A DNA stretch of 64,000 nt, from positions 930,001 through 994,000 of the forward strand of contig CP121450.1 in the NCBI GenBank assembly GCA_029689965.1, written 5' to 3'. This stretch comes from Curtobacterium flaccumfaciens (lineage in GTDB: Bacteria > Actinomycetota > Actinomycetes > Actinomycetales > Microbacteriaceae). Positions 55,915 through 64,000 of the stretch are shown here, piece by piece (position 1 is the stretch's first letter; each line of letters starts with the position of its first letter). The notes beneath the pieces were generated by a model. The model was not told where the DNA came from and ran no database searches. It was given only the letters and a program-made list of their open reading frames with translations. The position numbers and the translations under genes were made by a program.

Positions 55915-57189
55915 CGCAGCGCCCCGAACAGCACGTCGGCCTCGTGCGGCAACTCCGTGCGCAGCGACCACTGCACCGTGTTCCAGTCGTGACCGCTGCC
56001 GGGCGCGAACGCGACGTCGCAGTGCGCCCGGCCTTCCGCGCGGCGGCACCGAGCGCCCGGGCGTTCCGACTGAACGCGTGGTCGGACGACCCCGCCGTCA
56101 GCCAGACGGTGTGCCCGCCCAGCCCGTGCGCCCGCATCTGCGCGATCGGGGCAGCCGCCTTCCACGCCGCCACCGAGCCGCCGAACGCCTGGTCGGCGCT
56201 GTGCTGCGGGCTCTGGTCGGTGGGCTGCAGCTCGCTCGAGATCGCGAGGGCAGCGCCGAAGCGATCGGGGGCTCCGGTGAGGAACTGCATGGCACAGGTG
56301 GCGCCTTGCGAGAAGCCGACGAGGCCCCAGGCCTGCCGGTCGGTGGTGACGGGCAGGTGGGCGGTGAGCCAGCGGGGACGTCCTCGGTGGCGTACGTCGC
56401 CGACCTCCCGAGCCGCGAGTCGACGCACATGGTGTTCAGCCCGGGCGCCGAGAGCTGGTCGACGGACACGACGATGGGTGCGCGGCCGTGGTGTGCTGCG
56501 GCGTAGGCGTCGAGCACGGTGCCCATCTGCCCGGCGGTGAACATGTCGCTCGGGGCTCCGGGCTGGCCGGCGAACGCGAGCACGACGGGCAGCGGTGCGG
56601 GATCGCGGACGAGGGCGGCCGGTGGCAGGTAGACGATCGCGGGACGGGCGGGGAAGCCGGAGCGGGTGCCGGGGATGTCGACCGTGCGGACCTCGCCGGC
56701 GGTGGGCAGGGACGTGGCAGGTGCGGCGTCGACGTCGAGCGACGGGTAGGGGTTGCTCTGCACGACGGTGCCGAGCGTCGGGTACTTGGCGAACTCGACG
56801 TTCACCCCGAGTGCGGGGACGAGGAGCGCTGCCGGCACGAGCACCACAGCGAGCACCCGGCGCCAGCGCCCGCCCTGCACGATGCCCGTGACCGCCAGGG
56901 CGAGCCCGGCCGCCGCGATCGCGATCCACATCCGGGTGACCGGGCTGAGAGCCACCCCGAACACGTTGAGGACGTCGCTCACGATCCAGCAGACGACGAG
57001 CACGACGAGCGCTGCCGCTGCGGCGATCGCGGCTCGGAGGCCGACGGACCGCCAGGCGCCGCGATCACGCCACGACCGCACGACAGGCAGCAGCACGACG
57101 ACGGCGAGCACCGCGAACGCGGCGTCGATCGGGAGCAGCTTCGACGGTGCCTGCAACTGCGTCGCGAGCAGCCACTCGGTCGGGCTCAC
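55911..57189 (-). CDS. Membrane-anchored esterase-D-like alpha/beta hydrolase
   Basis: About 426 residues after frameshifts near 56385 and 56035. Four N-terminal helices (LPIDAAFAVLAVVVLLPVVRSW, AAIAAAAALVVLVVCWIVSDVL, MWIAIAAAGLALAVTGIV, VLAVVLVPAALLVPALG), then an extracellular hydrolase domain with LPVVLAFAGQPG, nucleophile WGLVGFSQGATCAM (Ser) and GHDWNTVQWSL (His). GTG 57189 overlaps the MprF-like stop (GTGA). Coupling to an aminoacyl-PG synthase suggests it removes amino acids from aminoacylated lipids, as proposed for related corynebacterial gene pairs (recall); inference. Confidence 0.8.
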
Positions 57190-59266
57190 GAGCGCGACGC
57201 CGCAGTGCCGCGGTGCGCCTGCCGCAGCGCCCACAGGTGCTTCGGTCGGAGCCCCGGGACGTACGCCGACGCCAGCGCCCGGGCAACCCGCGGCACGTGC
57301 AGGGCCGTGGGGACGACTATCCAGAGTGGCTCGTGCCGTGCGCCGAACTTCTCCTTGAAGCGCTGCAGCGAGCGGAACCCGTACACGGGCTCGAGCACCC
57401 GGGCGAGGAGCATCGACCCGCGGGCGACGAGTGACCCGGCGCCGGCGTGGGCGGCGAGCGGCGTGCCGGAGAGGCTGATCGTGGTGAGGCCGGCATCGCG
57501 GGCGCGGAGCGCGGTCCTGGCGATGAGGAACTCCATCACGCCCGGCATCCCGTCCTCGCCACGGCGCATGACGTCGAGCGTGTACCCGGTCAGCGTGCCG
57601 TGCTCGTACACCGGCAGCCAGCTCGTCACGGCGGTCACGTGGCCGTCCGGCGCGACGGCCAGCATGAGTCGGACGTCCGGGTCGTCGAGCTCGCGGAAGC
57701 CGCCGAGGGTGAACCCCATCTCGGGCAGTCGACGGTCGGCGGCCCAGCGGGTGCAGATCGCCTCGACCTCGGCGCGACGGGTGTCGTCGAGCGCACCGAA
57801 CGTGGTCCACTCGTCGCGGATGCCTTCACGGTCGGCCCGGTTCGACGCCGTCCGGAGGTCCTGACGCTTCTTCCCGCGCAGGTCGAACGCGGTGACGTCG
57901 AGCACGGACTCGACCCCGACGGGCAGGGCGGACCAGCCCTCGGCGACGAGGATCTCCCGCACCGGTTCGTGCACGCTCGTGAACGCGGGCACCCAGCCGT
58001 TCCGCTCGCAGAAGGCCGTGAACGCCGCCAGCACCGCGGCGCGGTCGGGCGCAGCGCACGCCGGGTCGGACACGGTCAGGGCGACGTCGCCGCGCACGCG
58101 GTACGCCACTGCGCCGAGTCCGCCGGGGTGGGTCCAGGTCGCGTTCCCGCGCCAGGTGCCCATGTGTCCGAGGGTGCCGGCGTCGCCGTCGCGCAGCATC
58201 TCGACGAGGTCGTCGCGGCAGGGGCCGGCCGCGCGGAACCGCTTGCGGACGAGCCGTCCGTGCAGCCCGAGGACGGCGAGCAGGACGGCGGCGGGCACGA
58301 GCCACGCACCGAGGAGCGTCACCTGCCACTCCAGCGCGTCGAGCCCGAGCCCCTGCCACTGCACGGCGTCGGAGCGCATCGGCTCGATGACGAACACGTC
58401 GACGAGCACGACGGTCAGGACGACGAGGACCCCGGTCGCCAGGGCGAACCCGGCCGGCCGGCCACGGTGCACGAGCCAGGCCGCGCAGAGGAGCAGGACA
58501 CCGACGACGACGACCGATCGGTCGCTCATCGCGTCCACGAAGACGGACAGCACGCCGTCGGGTCCGGCACGACGAGGGTCACGAGCGTCCCCGCGCCGAG
58601 CGCGATGAGGGTGCTCACGACGAGTGTGCGTGCGCTCACGGCATCGCGGGCGGTGCGGGTTTCCGGACTGGAGGCGCGGCGCACGACGACCACGCCGGCT
58701 GCGGTCCCGAGCAGGGTCGCCAGGGCACGCGCCAGGTCCGACCCGTGGCCGGCGAACAGGACGAGCGTCAGCACCACGGTCCACAGAGCGGTCCGGGTCC
58801 GCCACCGGTGCTGCGTCGGCATCGCGGCGGTGGCGGCACCCAGCAGCGCTGCGGCCACGATCGAGGGCGCGAAGAGGGGCTGCCCGACGGCGAACTCGGC
58901 GTGCGCCTCACCGAACGCGGCGCCGATCGACACCGTCGCCAGGGTCCCGAGCACGGCGAGCGCGGGTGCGCCGACGCCGATCACGAGGGTCCGGAGGGAA
59001 CCGAGGGAGCGTTCGGCGAGGATCGTCGTCAGTGCCACCGCGACGAGCGCCAGGCAGGCGACGGGCGGGTGGTGCGGGAAGTCGGGCTCCGCGTGGGCCA
59101 TCCGGGCGGAGACGACGAGGACGCCCGCCACGACGGTCACGACGACGGAGACCGGGAAGCGACGGAGCCGTCCGAGCAAAGCTTGCGGTGCCACGATCCC
59201 ATCCCAGCCGGTCGCGGGCGCTGCGTCATCGCTCCGCGGTGTGAACCACGATGGCCGATCGGCCAC
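57186..59266 (-). CDS. MprF-like bifunctional aminoacyl-phosphatidylglycerol synthase/flippase
   Basis: About 690 residues with a frameshift near 58560. A run of about ten N-terminal membrane helices (VSVVVTVVAGVLVVSARM, and others). Then the DUF2156 catalytic domain: MLRDGDAGTLGHMGTWRGNATW, VSDPACAAPDRAAVLAAFTAFCERNGW, DEWTTFGALDDTRR and SWLPVYEHGTLTGYTLDVMRR, ending SLQRFKEKFGARHEPLWIVVP. It transfers lysine or alanine from tRNA to phosphatidylglycerol, lowering the membrane's negative charge against cationic peptides. First gene of a coupled operon. Confidence 0.88.
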
Positions 59267-59290
59267 CCCGGCTGGCTCGGAGGATGACCG

Positions 59291-60495
59291 TCAGACGGCG
59301 CGGACCGCCGGCACGTGCTCGACGGGGAGCCGCAGGTGCAGCGCGAACCCGTCGTCCGGCTGCGGGCCGGACTCCATGCTCCCGCCGAGGAGCGACGCCC
59401 GCTCACCGAGGCCGATCAGCCCGAGACCGGAGCCAGGGAGCTCCAGGCGCGCGGAGCGGGCTGGGCCGTTCACGACATCGACGAGCACGTGGTCGCCGTG
59501 GATCCGGCCACTGACCCGGACCGTCGCATCGGGAGCGTGCTTGCGGACGTTCGTCAGGCCCTCCTGCACGAACCGGTAGACCGCGCGCTGCAGCGGCTGC
59601 GTCAGGGTCGTGGGCAGGTCCACGCTCGTGCTCGTCTCGAGGCCGCTCTCGGCGACGAGCCGGGGCAGGTCGGCGAGCACCGGCTGCGGGGCGATCTCGC
59701 GGTCGGTGCCACCGGACGCCCGGAGCACCTGGACCATCTCGCGCAGCTCCTGCAGGGTCACGACGCAGCAGGCTGCCGGATCGTCCGCGCGAACCCGCGC
59801 TCCGCTTCGTCGCGTCCGGCCATCTGCATCGCCCCCGCCTGCACGGCGATCAGGGTGACCTGGTGCGAGACGACGTCGTGCATCTCGCGTGCGAGGAGCG
59901 CACGTTCGCGGGACAGCGCCACCGCCGCCGCCTGTCGGCGTTCGTCCTCACGGGCACGTCGGGACTCGACGAGCTGGTCGGTCAACCGCGCGCGCGTCTG
60001 CACGAGCAGCCCGACGGCGAGCGGACCGAGGGCGAAGATGAGCGCGTAGACGACGGACACCACGATCTCGTCGAGGGTCTGTGGCGGACCGACGAACCCG
60101 CCGAAGCCGACGAACTGCACGAGCGCCGCGAGGAGCATCAGCCACCGACGGCTCGTGCGCTCCCCGAGGGTGAACAGCGCCACGCTCGCGGCCACCACCG
60201 CGGAGCCGACGAACAGCCCGGGCATGGTCAGGGCGAACGCGAGCACCGGGAAGCGCCGGCGCAGGAGCAGCGCGGCGGCGGCGAGCAGCGACAGCCAGGT
60301 CTCGAACGCGGTCGCTCCGGAGATGTCGAGCACGGCGTCCGCGACGGCGGCCGCGACGAAGAGGCCGTCGACCAGCCACCACGGTGCCCGGTGGGTGCGT
60401 ACCCAGCGCAGGCCGGAGTCGACGAGGCGGTCGAGCCTCCCGTCGGTCGCCGCGAGCACGCGACGGAACCGACTGGCCGCGCGTCGCTCAGCCAT
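59291..60495 (-). CDS. NarL-type sensor histidine kinase
   Basis: About 401 residues with a frameshift near 59770. Five or so N-terminal helices without an evident periplasmic domain (WWLVDGLFVAAAVADAVLDISG, FETWLSLLAAAALLL, ALTMPGLFVGSAVVAASVALF). Then HisKA_3: ERALLAREMHDVVSHQVTLIAVQAGAM with the phospho-His, and a C-terminal ATPase domain (RAVYRFVQEGLTNVRKHAPDATVRV with the N box, then GSGLGLIGLGERASLLGGS). The response regulator gene is upstream and overlaps it by eight bases. Confidence 0.92.
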
Positions 60496-61127
60496 CCAGC
60501 AGTCCCGCCTCGGCCGCGCGCAGCGCGAAGCTGGACCCGCGTCGGCACGCCGAACGCGGCGAGGAGCGAGCGGACGTCCTCCTTGACGGTCCCGGTGCTC
60601 ACGCCGAGTCGCTGGCCGATCTCGGGGTTGCTCACGCCGTCAGCGACCAGCCGGATGACGGCGTGCTCGCGCACGGAGAGCGCCGGCGGCGCGGCTCGAC
60701 CGGACGATCGTGCGGCGAAGAGCCGGGAGCGGTCGACGCCGGGGGCGAGGACCACGCCACCGCGGGCGAGCACGCGGACGTACCCGGCGAGGCCCTCGGG
60801 GTCGGTGTCCTTGAGCAGGAATCCGGCCGCGCCCAGCTCCATCGCCTGTCCGACGTACTCGTCCGTGTCGAACGTGGTGAGCATGGCGACGGCAGGCGGA
60901 TCCGGGAACGTCTGCAGCTCCCGGAGGATCTCGAGGCCGTTCACCCGCGGCATCCGGACGTCGAGCAGCACGACGTCCGGCGCGTGCTCGCGGATGACCC
61001 GCACCGCATCGACGTCCCCGGCGGTGGCGACCACGTCGATGTCCGCCGCGGCGCCGAGGATGAGCTCGAAGCCGTAGCGGACGAGCGTCTCGTCGTCCAC
61101 GATCACCACGGAGGTCACGGCCGTCAT
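60488..61127 (-). CDS. LuxR/NarL-family response regulator
   Basis: About 213 residues; a missing base near 60538 restores the end (LALRAAEAGLLDG) at the TGA read at 60490-60488. Receiver domain: SVVIVDDETLVRYGFELIL, phospho-Asp in DVVLLDVRMPRVNGLEIL, Thr in MLTTFD, Lys in FLLKDTDPEGL. DNA-binding: LSVREHAVIRLVADGVSNPEIGQRLGVSTGTVKEDVRSLLAAFGV, the LuxR HTH. Cotranscribed with the kinase. Target genes unknown; the mprF operon 22 bases downstream is the nearest candidate. Confidence 0.94.
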
Positions 61128-61173
61128 CTTGTCATGCACGTTGGCGTTCCGAGGCGGACTCGCTACTGTGATG

Positions 61174-61190
61174 GGAACTGGTCATGTCCG
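61174..61190. promoter_or_regulatory. GntR (DasR-like) operator in front of its own gene
   Basis: GGAACTGGTCATGTCCG, 44 bases before the gntR ATG. It differs by one base from the sequence at the PTS EIIC promoter and resembles the DasR consensus ACTGGTCTAGACCACT in its first half. Confidence 0.7.
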
Positions 61191-61233
61191 CCCATGACCA
61201 CTCGCACCACCAGCGACGGAGCACGAGGAACCC

Positions 61234-61967
61234 ATGACCAGCCGGATCACCGAGGGTGCCGAACCGAAGCACCAGCAGTTGCGGCGCATCCTGCTCGACC
61301 TCGCCACCTCGCGGCTCGCACCCGGCGCGGCGATCCCCTCCGAACGGCAGCTCATCGCGGAGTACGGCGTCTCGCGGATCACGGTGCGCGAGGCGCTCGG
61401 CCAGCTCGTCAACGAGGGGTACCTGGAGCGGGTGCGCGGCAAGGGCACCTTCGTGGCGCACCGCCCGGTGCAGTCCACCCTGCACCTCGCGTCCTTCACC
61501 GAGGAGATGCGGGCGATGGGGCACGTGCCGACCACCGTCGTGCTCGTGCGTGAGGAGCGGGTCCCACCGACGGACACGACGGCGGCACTGCGACTCGACC
61601 CGGACGTCGCCGCGTACCACGTGAAGCGGCTGCGCATGGCCGACGGTGCGCCGGTGTCGATCGACGACGCCTGGCTCGTCGCGGACGCGTTCCCGGGGCT
61701 GCTCGAGCACGACCTGTCCGGTTCGGTGTACTCGATCATCGCGACGGAGTACGGCACGCCGATCGACCGGGCGCAGCAGACCGTCGCGGCGAACCCGGCG
61801 GCGGACGACGTCGCGACGCTGCTCGGCACGAAGACCGGCGCCCCGGTGCTGGAGTTCGACCGGGTGTCCTACGCGGGGACCGCCCCGTGGAGCACACGCG
61901 CTCGTGGTACCGCTCGGACCGCTACCGCGTGCAGATGGAGGTCACGGCCTCGCAGGCGGTCGCGTAG
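61234..61967 (+). CDS. GntR/HutC-family regulator (DasR/NagR-like)
   Basis: About 244 residues with a frameshift near 61885 restoring the tail (WYRSDRYRVQMEVTASQAVA). N-terminal winged helix: KHQQLRRILLDLATSRLAPGAAIPSERQLIAEYGVSRITVREALGQLVNEGYLERVRGKGTFV. UTRA effector domain: LHLASFTEEMRAMGHVPTTVVL, LRMADGAPVSIDDAWLVAD. Such proteins respond to phosphorylated aminosugars. Closeness to a glucose/GlcNAc PTS and the shared operator make it the likely repressor of that system. Confidence 0.93.
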
Positions 61968-61997
61968 CGGGGTGCGCGTAGCCCCGAGTCTCGTGCC

Positions 61998-62073
61998 CAG
62001 CGACAGTTCTCACGCTCCCTGGCCCGAGAACTGTCGCTGGCAGCTGAGTCTCGGGCACGGGGCACCGAGACTA
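61998..62073. terminator. Double-hairpin bidirectional terminator
   Basis: First hairpin: perfect 14-base arms at 61998-62011 and 62026-62039. Second: eight-base arms AGTCTCGG and CCGAGACT at about 62047-62073. Direct copies of GAGTCTCG also flank the first hairpin. It lies between convergent gntR and the EIIA gene. Confidence 0.75.
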
Positions 62074-62082
62074 GGTCGGGCG

Positions 62083-62535
62083 TCAGGCCTCGAAGAGGGC
62101 GTCGCTCTCGCGGACGGTCGTGCCGACCGTGTCCTGCGGGATCGAGTCCGCTGCGGAGCCGAGCACCACGACGGGGCAGATCGGGAGTAGCCGGCGGCCG
62201 AGATCACCGAGGGGGTGAACCGGACGACCGGGTCGCCCGCCGAGACGGTGTCACCCTCGGTGGCGAGGAGCTCGAAGCCCTCGCCGGAGAAGCTTCACGG
62301 TGTCGATGCCGACGTGCACGAGGACGTCTGTCCCCGCCGCGCCCTGCAACGCGAAGGCGTGTGGGTGCAGCTTCACGATCGTCCCGTCGACGGGGGCGAC
62401 CGCGGTGATCGCACCCTCGACACCGGTCGGGTCCACCGCGACGCCGGCGCCGACGAGCTGCCCGGCGAACACCGGGTCGGGTACGTCGGCGAGTGAGACG
62501 ACCGGGCCCGCGAACGGGGTCCGGACGCTCGTCAC
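62083..62535 (-). CDS. PTS glucose-type EIIA component
   Basis: About 150 residues with frameshifts near 62293 and 62190. TPFAGPVVSLADVPDPVFAGQLVGAGVAVDPT is the EIIA-Glc start; DVLVHVGIDTVKL holds the phosphorylated His (in VHVGIDT); GDTVSAGDPVV follows. GTG 62535 overlaps the stop of the EIIB gene (GTGA). It passes phosphate from HPr to EIIB. Confidence 0.93.
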
Positions 62536-62768
62536 AGCTCGTCCTGGATGTCCTGCGCGAGGTTGTCGGCGACGGTGCCGACGATGACCTGCCAGCCGGT
62601 GCCGCCACCGACCACGGCCTGGGCGCCGGCGGCCTGCAGCGCGGCCTTGTCGACGAGGTCGCCGTCCTCCACCTCGACGCGGAGGCGCGTGATGCAGCCC
62701 TCGACCTCTTCGATGTTGTCGGCGCCACCGAGCGCGGCGATGATGTCAGCGGCCTTGATGTCAGCCAT
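62532..62768 (-). CDS. PTS glucose/GlcNAc EIIB component
   Basis: Intact, 78 residues. MADIKAADIIAALGGADNIEEVEGCITRLRVEV has the phospho-Cys motif GCITRLR. It ends in TGA coupled to the EIIA start. It passes phosphate to the sugar carried by EIIC, which is encoded divergently 179 bp away. Confidence 0.95.
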   Translation of the reverse strand: MADIKAADIIAALGGADNIEEVEGCITRLRVEVEDGDLVDKAALQAAGAQAVVGGGTGWQVIVGTVADNLAQDIQDEL

Positions 62769-62801
62769 CGTTTCCTCCTCGTTACGGATACGCGTGCCAG
62801 G

Positions 62802-62849
62802 TTGACATGTGTCTGGCGGCAGTTCAGACTACGGAACTGGTCATGACCG
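62802..62849 (+). promoter_or_regulatory. EIIC promoter with GntR operator
   Basis: A TTGACA -35 box at 62802-62807, a 17-base spacer and CAGACT at 62825-62830 as -10. GGAACTGGTCATGACCG (62833-62849) lies over the expected start point. The operator matches 16 of 17 bases of the one before gntR, so binding there would block transcription. Confidence 0.7.
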
Positions 62850-62947
62850 GACAGGACCGGACCTGGCGATACCGCCGAGGTTACCTGCGCCGGCTGAACG
62901 ACTCAACTCACCCCGACCAGCTCCACCCAATGACGAGAGGAACTCCG

Positions 62948-64000
62948 ATGAGCACTGCTGCTGCCACGGATGTGCCGGAGAAGAAGCCCAAGAAGCAGAG
63001 CAGGGCGTTCGCGAACGTCCAGCGCCTCGGCCGGAGCCTGATGCTCCCGATCGCAGTCCTGCCGGCCGCCGGGATCCTGTTGCGACTCGGAGCCCCCGAC
63101 CTCCTCGGCGCCATCCCGGGGTTCGAGAAGTGGGGTGCGGTCATCTCGGCGGCAGGGAACGGCGTCTTCAACTGGCTCCCGCTGATCTTCGCCGTGGGTA
63201 TCGCGATCGGCTGGGCGAAGAAGTCCGACGGCTCGACGGCGCTCGCCGCGGTCGTCGGCTACATGGTCGTGTACGAGGTCTTCGCGGCCATGTCGCCGAT
63301 CGTGCTGCCGAAGGGGCAGACGATCAACTACGGCGTCCTGGCCGGCATCGTCATGGGTCTCGTCGCCGCCACGCTGTGGCAGCGCTTCCACCGGACGAAG
63401 CTCCCGACTTCCTCGGGTTCTTCTCCGGACGACGCCTCGTGCCGATCCTCTCAGCGGTCTCCGGACTCGTCATCGGTGTCGTGATGTCGTTCATCTACCC
63501 GCTGTTCAACACGGTACTGACGTGGGTCGGTGACACGGTCGCCTCGAATGCCGTGCTCGGTGGTGGCATCTACGGCATGGTGAACCGCCTGCTCATCCCG
63601 ACCGGTTTGCACCAGATCCTCAACTCCGTCGTGTGGTTCATCATCGGCGACTACGACGGCAAGCACGGTGACCTCACTCGGTTCTTCGCGGGCGACCCCA
63701 GCGCGGGGATCTTCATGACGGGCTTCTTCCCGATCATGATGTTCGCCCTCCCGGCGGGCGCTCTCGCGATCTGGCGCAACGCCAAGCTGCAGAATCGCAA
63801 GCTGGTCGGCGGCATCATGCTCTCGGCCGCGCTCACCTCGTTCGTGACCGGCATCACTGAGCCCCTCGAGTACTCGTTCATGTTCGTCGCGTGGCCGCTC
63901 TACGTCATCCACGCGGTGCTCACCGGAACCTCGCTCGCGTTGGTGAACGCGCTCGGCATCCACGACGGCTTCACCTTCTCGGCGGGCGCGATCGACTACG
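62948..64000 (+). CDS. PTS glucose/N-acetylglucosamine EIIC component (3' end outside the window)
   Basis: MSTAAATDVPEKKPKKQSRAF, then NVQRLGRSLMLPIAVLPAAGILLRLG, the standard EIIC-Glc/GlcNAc start. LIFAVGIAIGWAKKSDGSTALAAVVGY and GLHQILNSVVWFIIGDY follow after a frameshift near 63405, then FMTGFFPIMMFALPAGALAIWRNAK and GITEPLEYSFMFVAWPLY, the conserved ITEP region. Membrane permease taking up and phosphorylating the sugar with EIIB. GlcNAc is favoured by the HutC-type regulator, but glucose cannot be excluded. Confidence 0.93.

Noticed and set aside
58667-58679. Copy of CTGGAGGCGCGG in the mprF-like gene
   Set aside because: Within a coding linker and not flanked by repeat features; cannot be told from chance.
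1-64000. tRNA or rRNA genes
   Set aside because: No cloverleaf-like sequence, CCA-type end or rRNA-like conserved segment was noticed.

Overview
The window is very GC-rich (about 70% by eye) and reads as chromosomal DNA of a Gram-positive actinobacterium. The gene set (two-gene Ku/LigD end joining, phosphoketolase, DUF1206, DUF1992, DUF4166, an LAxTG surface protein, a HutC-type GntR regulator with split PTS genes) fits Microbacteriaceae. Curtobacterium is my best guess, by recall only. No tRNA, rRNA or CRISPR array was found.

Reading caution: well over half of the larger genes are split between two or more reading frames although every piece keeps its family sequence. In almost every junction I checked, one missing base, usually in a C or G run, restores the frame. 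Essential genes (purB, hisC, xfp) are hit as well. I therefore treat these as uncorrected homopolymer errors, not as pseudogenes, and give each gene as one span from its first start to its last stop.

Layout. 0-3.7 kb: a nucleoside-salvage run (nucleoside hydrolase, MFS transporter, PfkB kinase), then Ppx/GppA. 3.7-7.7 kb: a reductase/epimerase divergent from an MmyB-type regulator, an ABM-domain protein, and a convergent DUF488/partner pair. 7.7-12.1 kb: the NHEJ locus (ku, SDR, ligD). 12.2-18.6 kb: small proteins, a TIM-barrel protein, an FAH hydrolase, phosphoketolase and a secreted protein. 18.7-30.5 kb: DUF1992, a GH15 enzyme, DUF1206, an SMP-30 lactonase, an alpha/beta hydrolase, a redox/stress block (FAD reductase, SDR, Dps, MarR, FMN reductase) and an LAxTG surface protein. 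30.7-41.4 kb: membrane proteins, three transporter/LysR units, a secreted nuclease-like protein with a 73-bp tandem repeat behind it, a CDF exporter, DUF4166 and a TIGR01777 epimerase. 41.6-49.0 kb: purB with a low-molecular-weight phosphatase, a holin-like protein, hisC and a branched-chain/pyruvate dehydrogenase operon (E1alpha, E1beta, E2).

49.0-55.7 kb is an accessory island: an IS481-family element inserted into the CTAG stop of the E2 gene, a two-gene AbiE-like candidate toxin-antitoxin unit with an AT-rich palindromic promoter, a GNAT gene, and a lactococcin-972-type bacteriocin cluster (bacteriocin, multi-spanning membrane protein, ABC ATPase). 55.8-64 kb: an MprF-like operon, a two-component system, and a GntR-controlled glucose/GlcNAc PTS whose regulator and EIIC promoters share a 17-bp operator-like sequence.

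Several short repeat families run through the window. The most interesting is a roughly 60-bp element found once between genes and twice inside coding sequence in the same reading frame. Others are a GCCTGGAGGCGCGG-like motif in many intergenic gaps and GAGACGCC octamer clusters.
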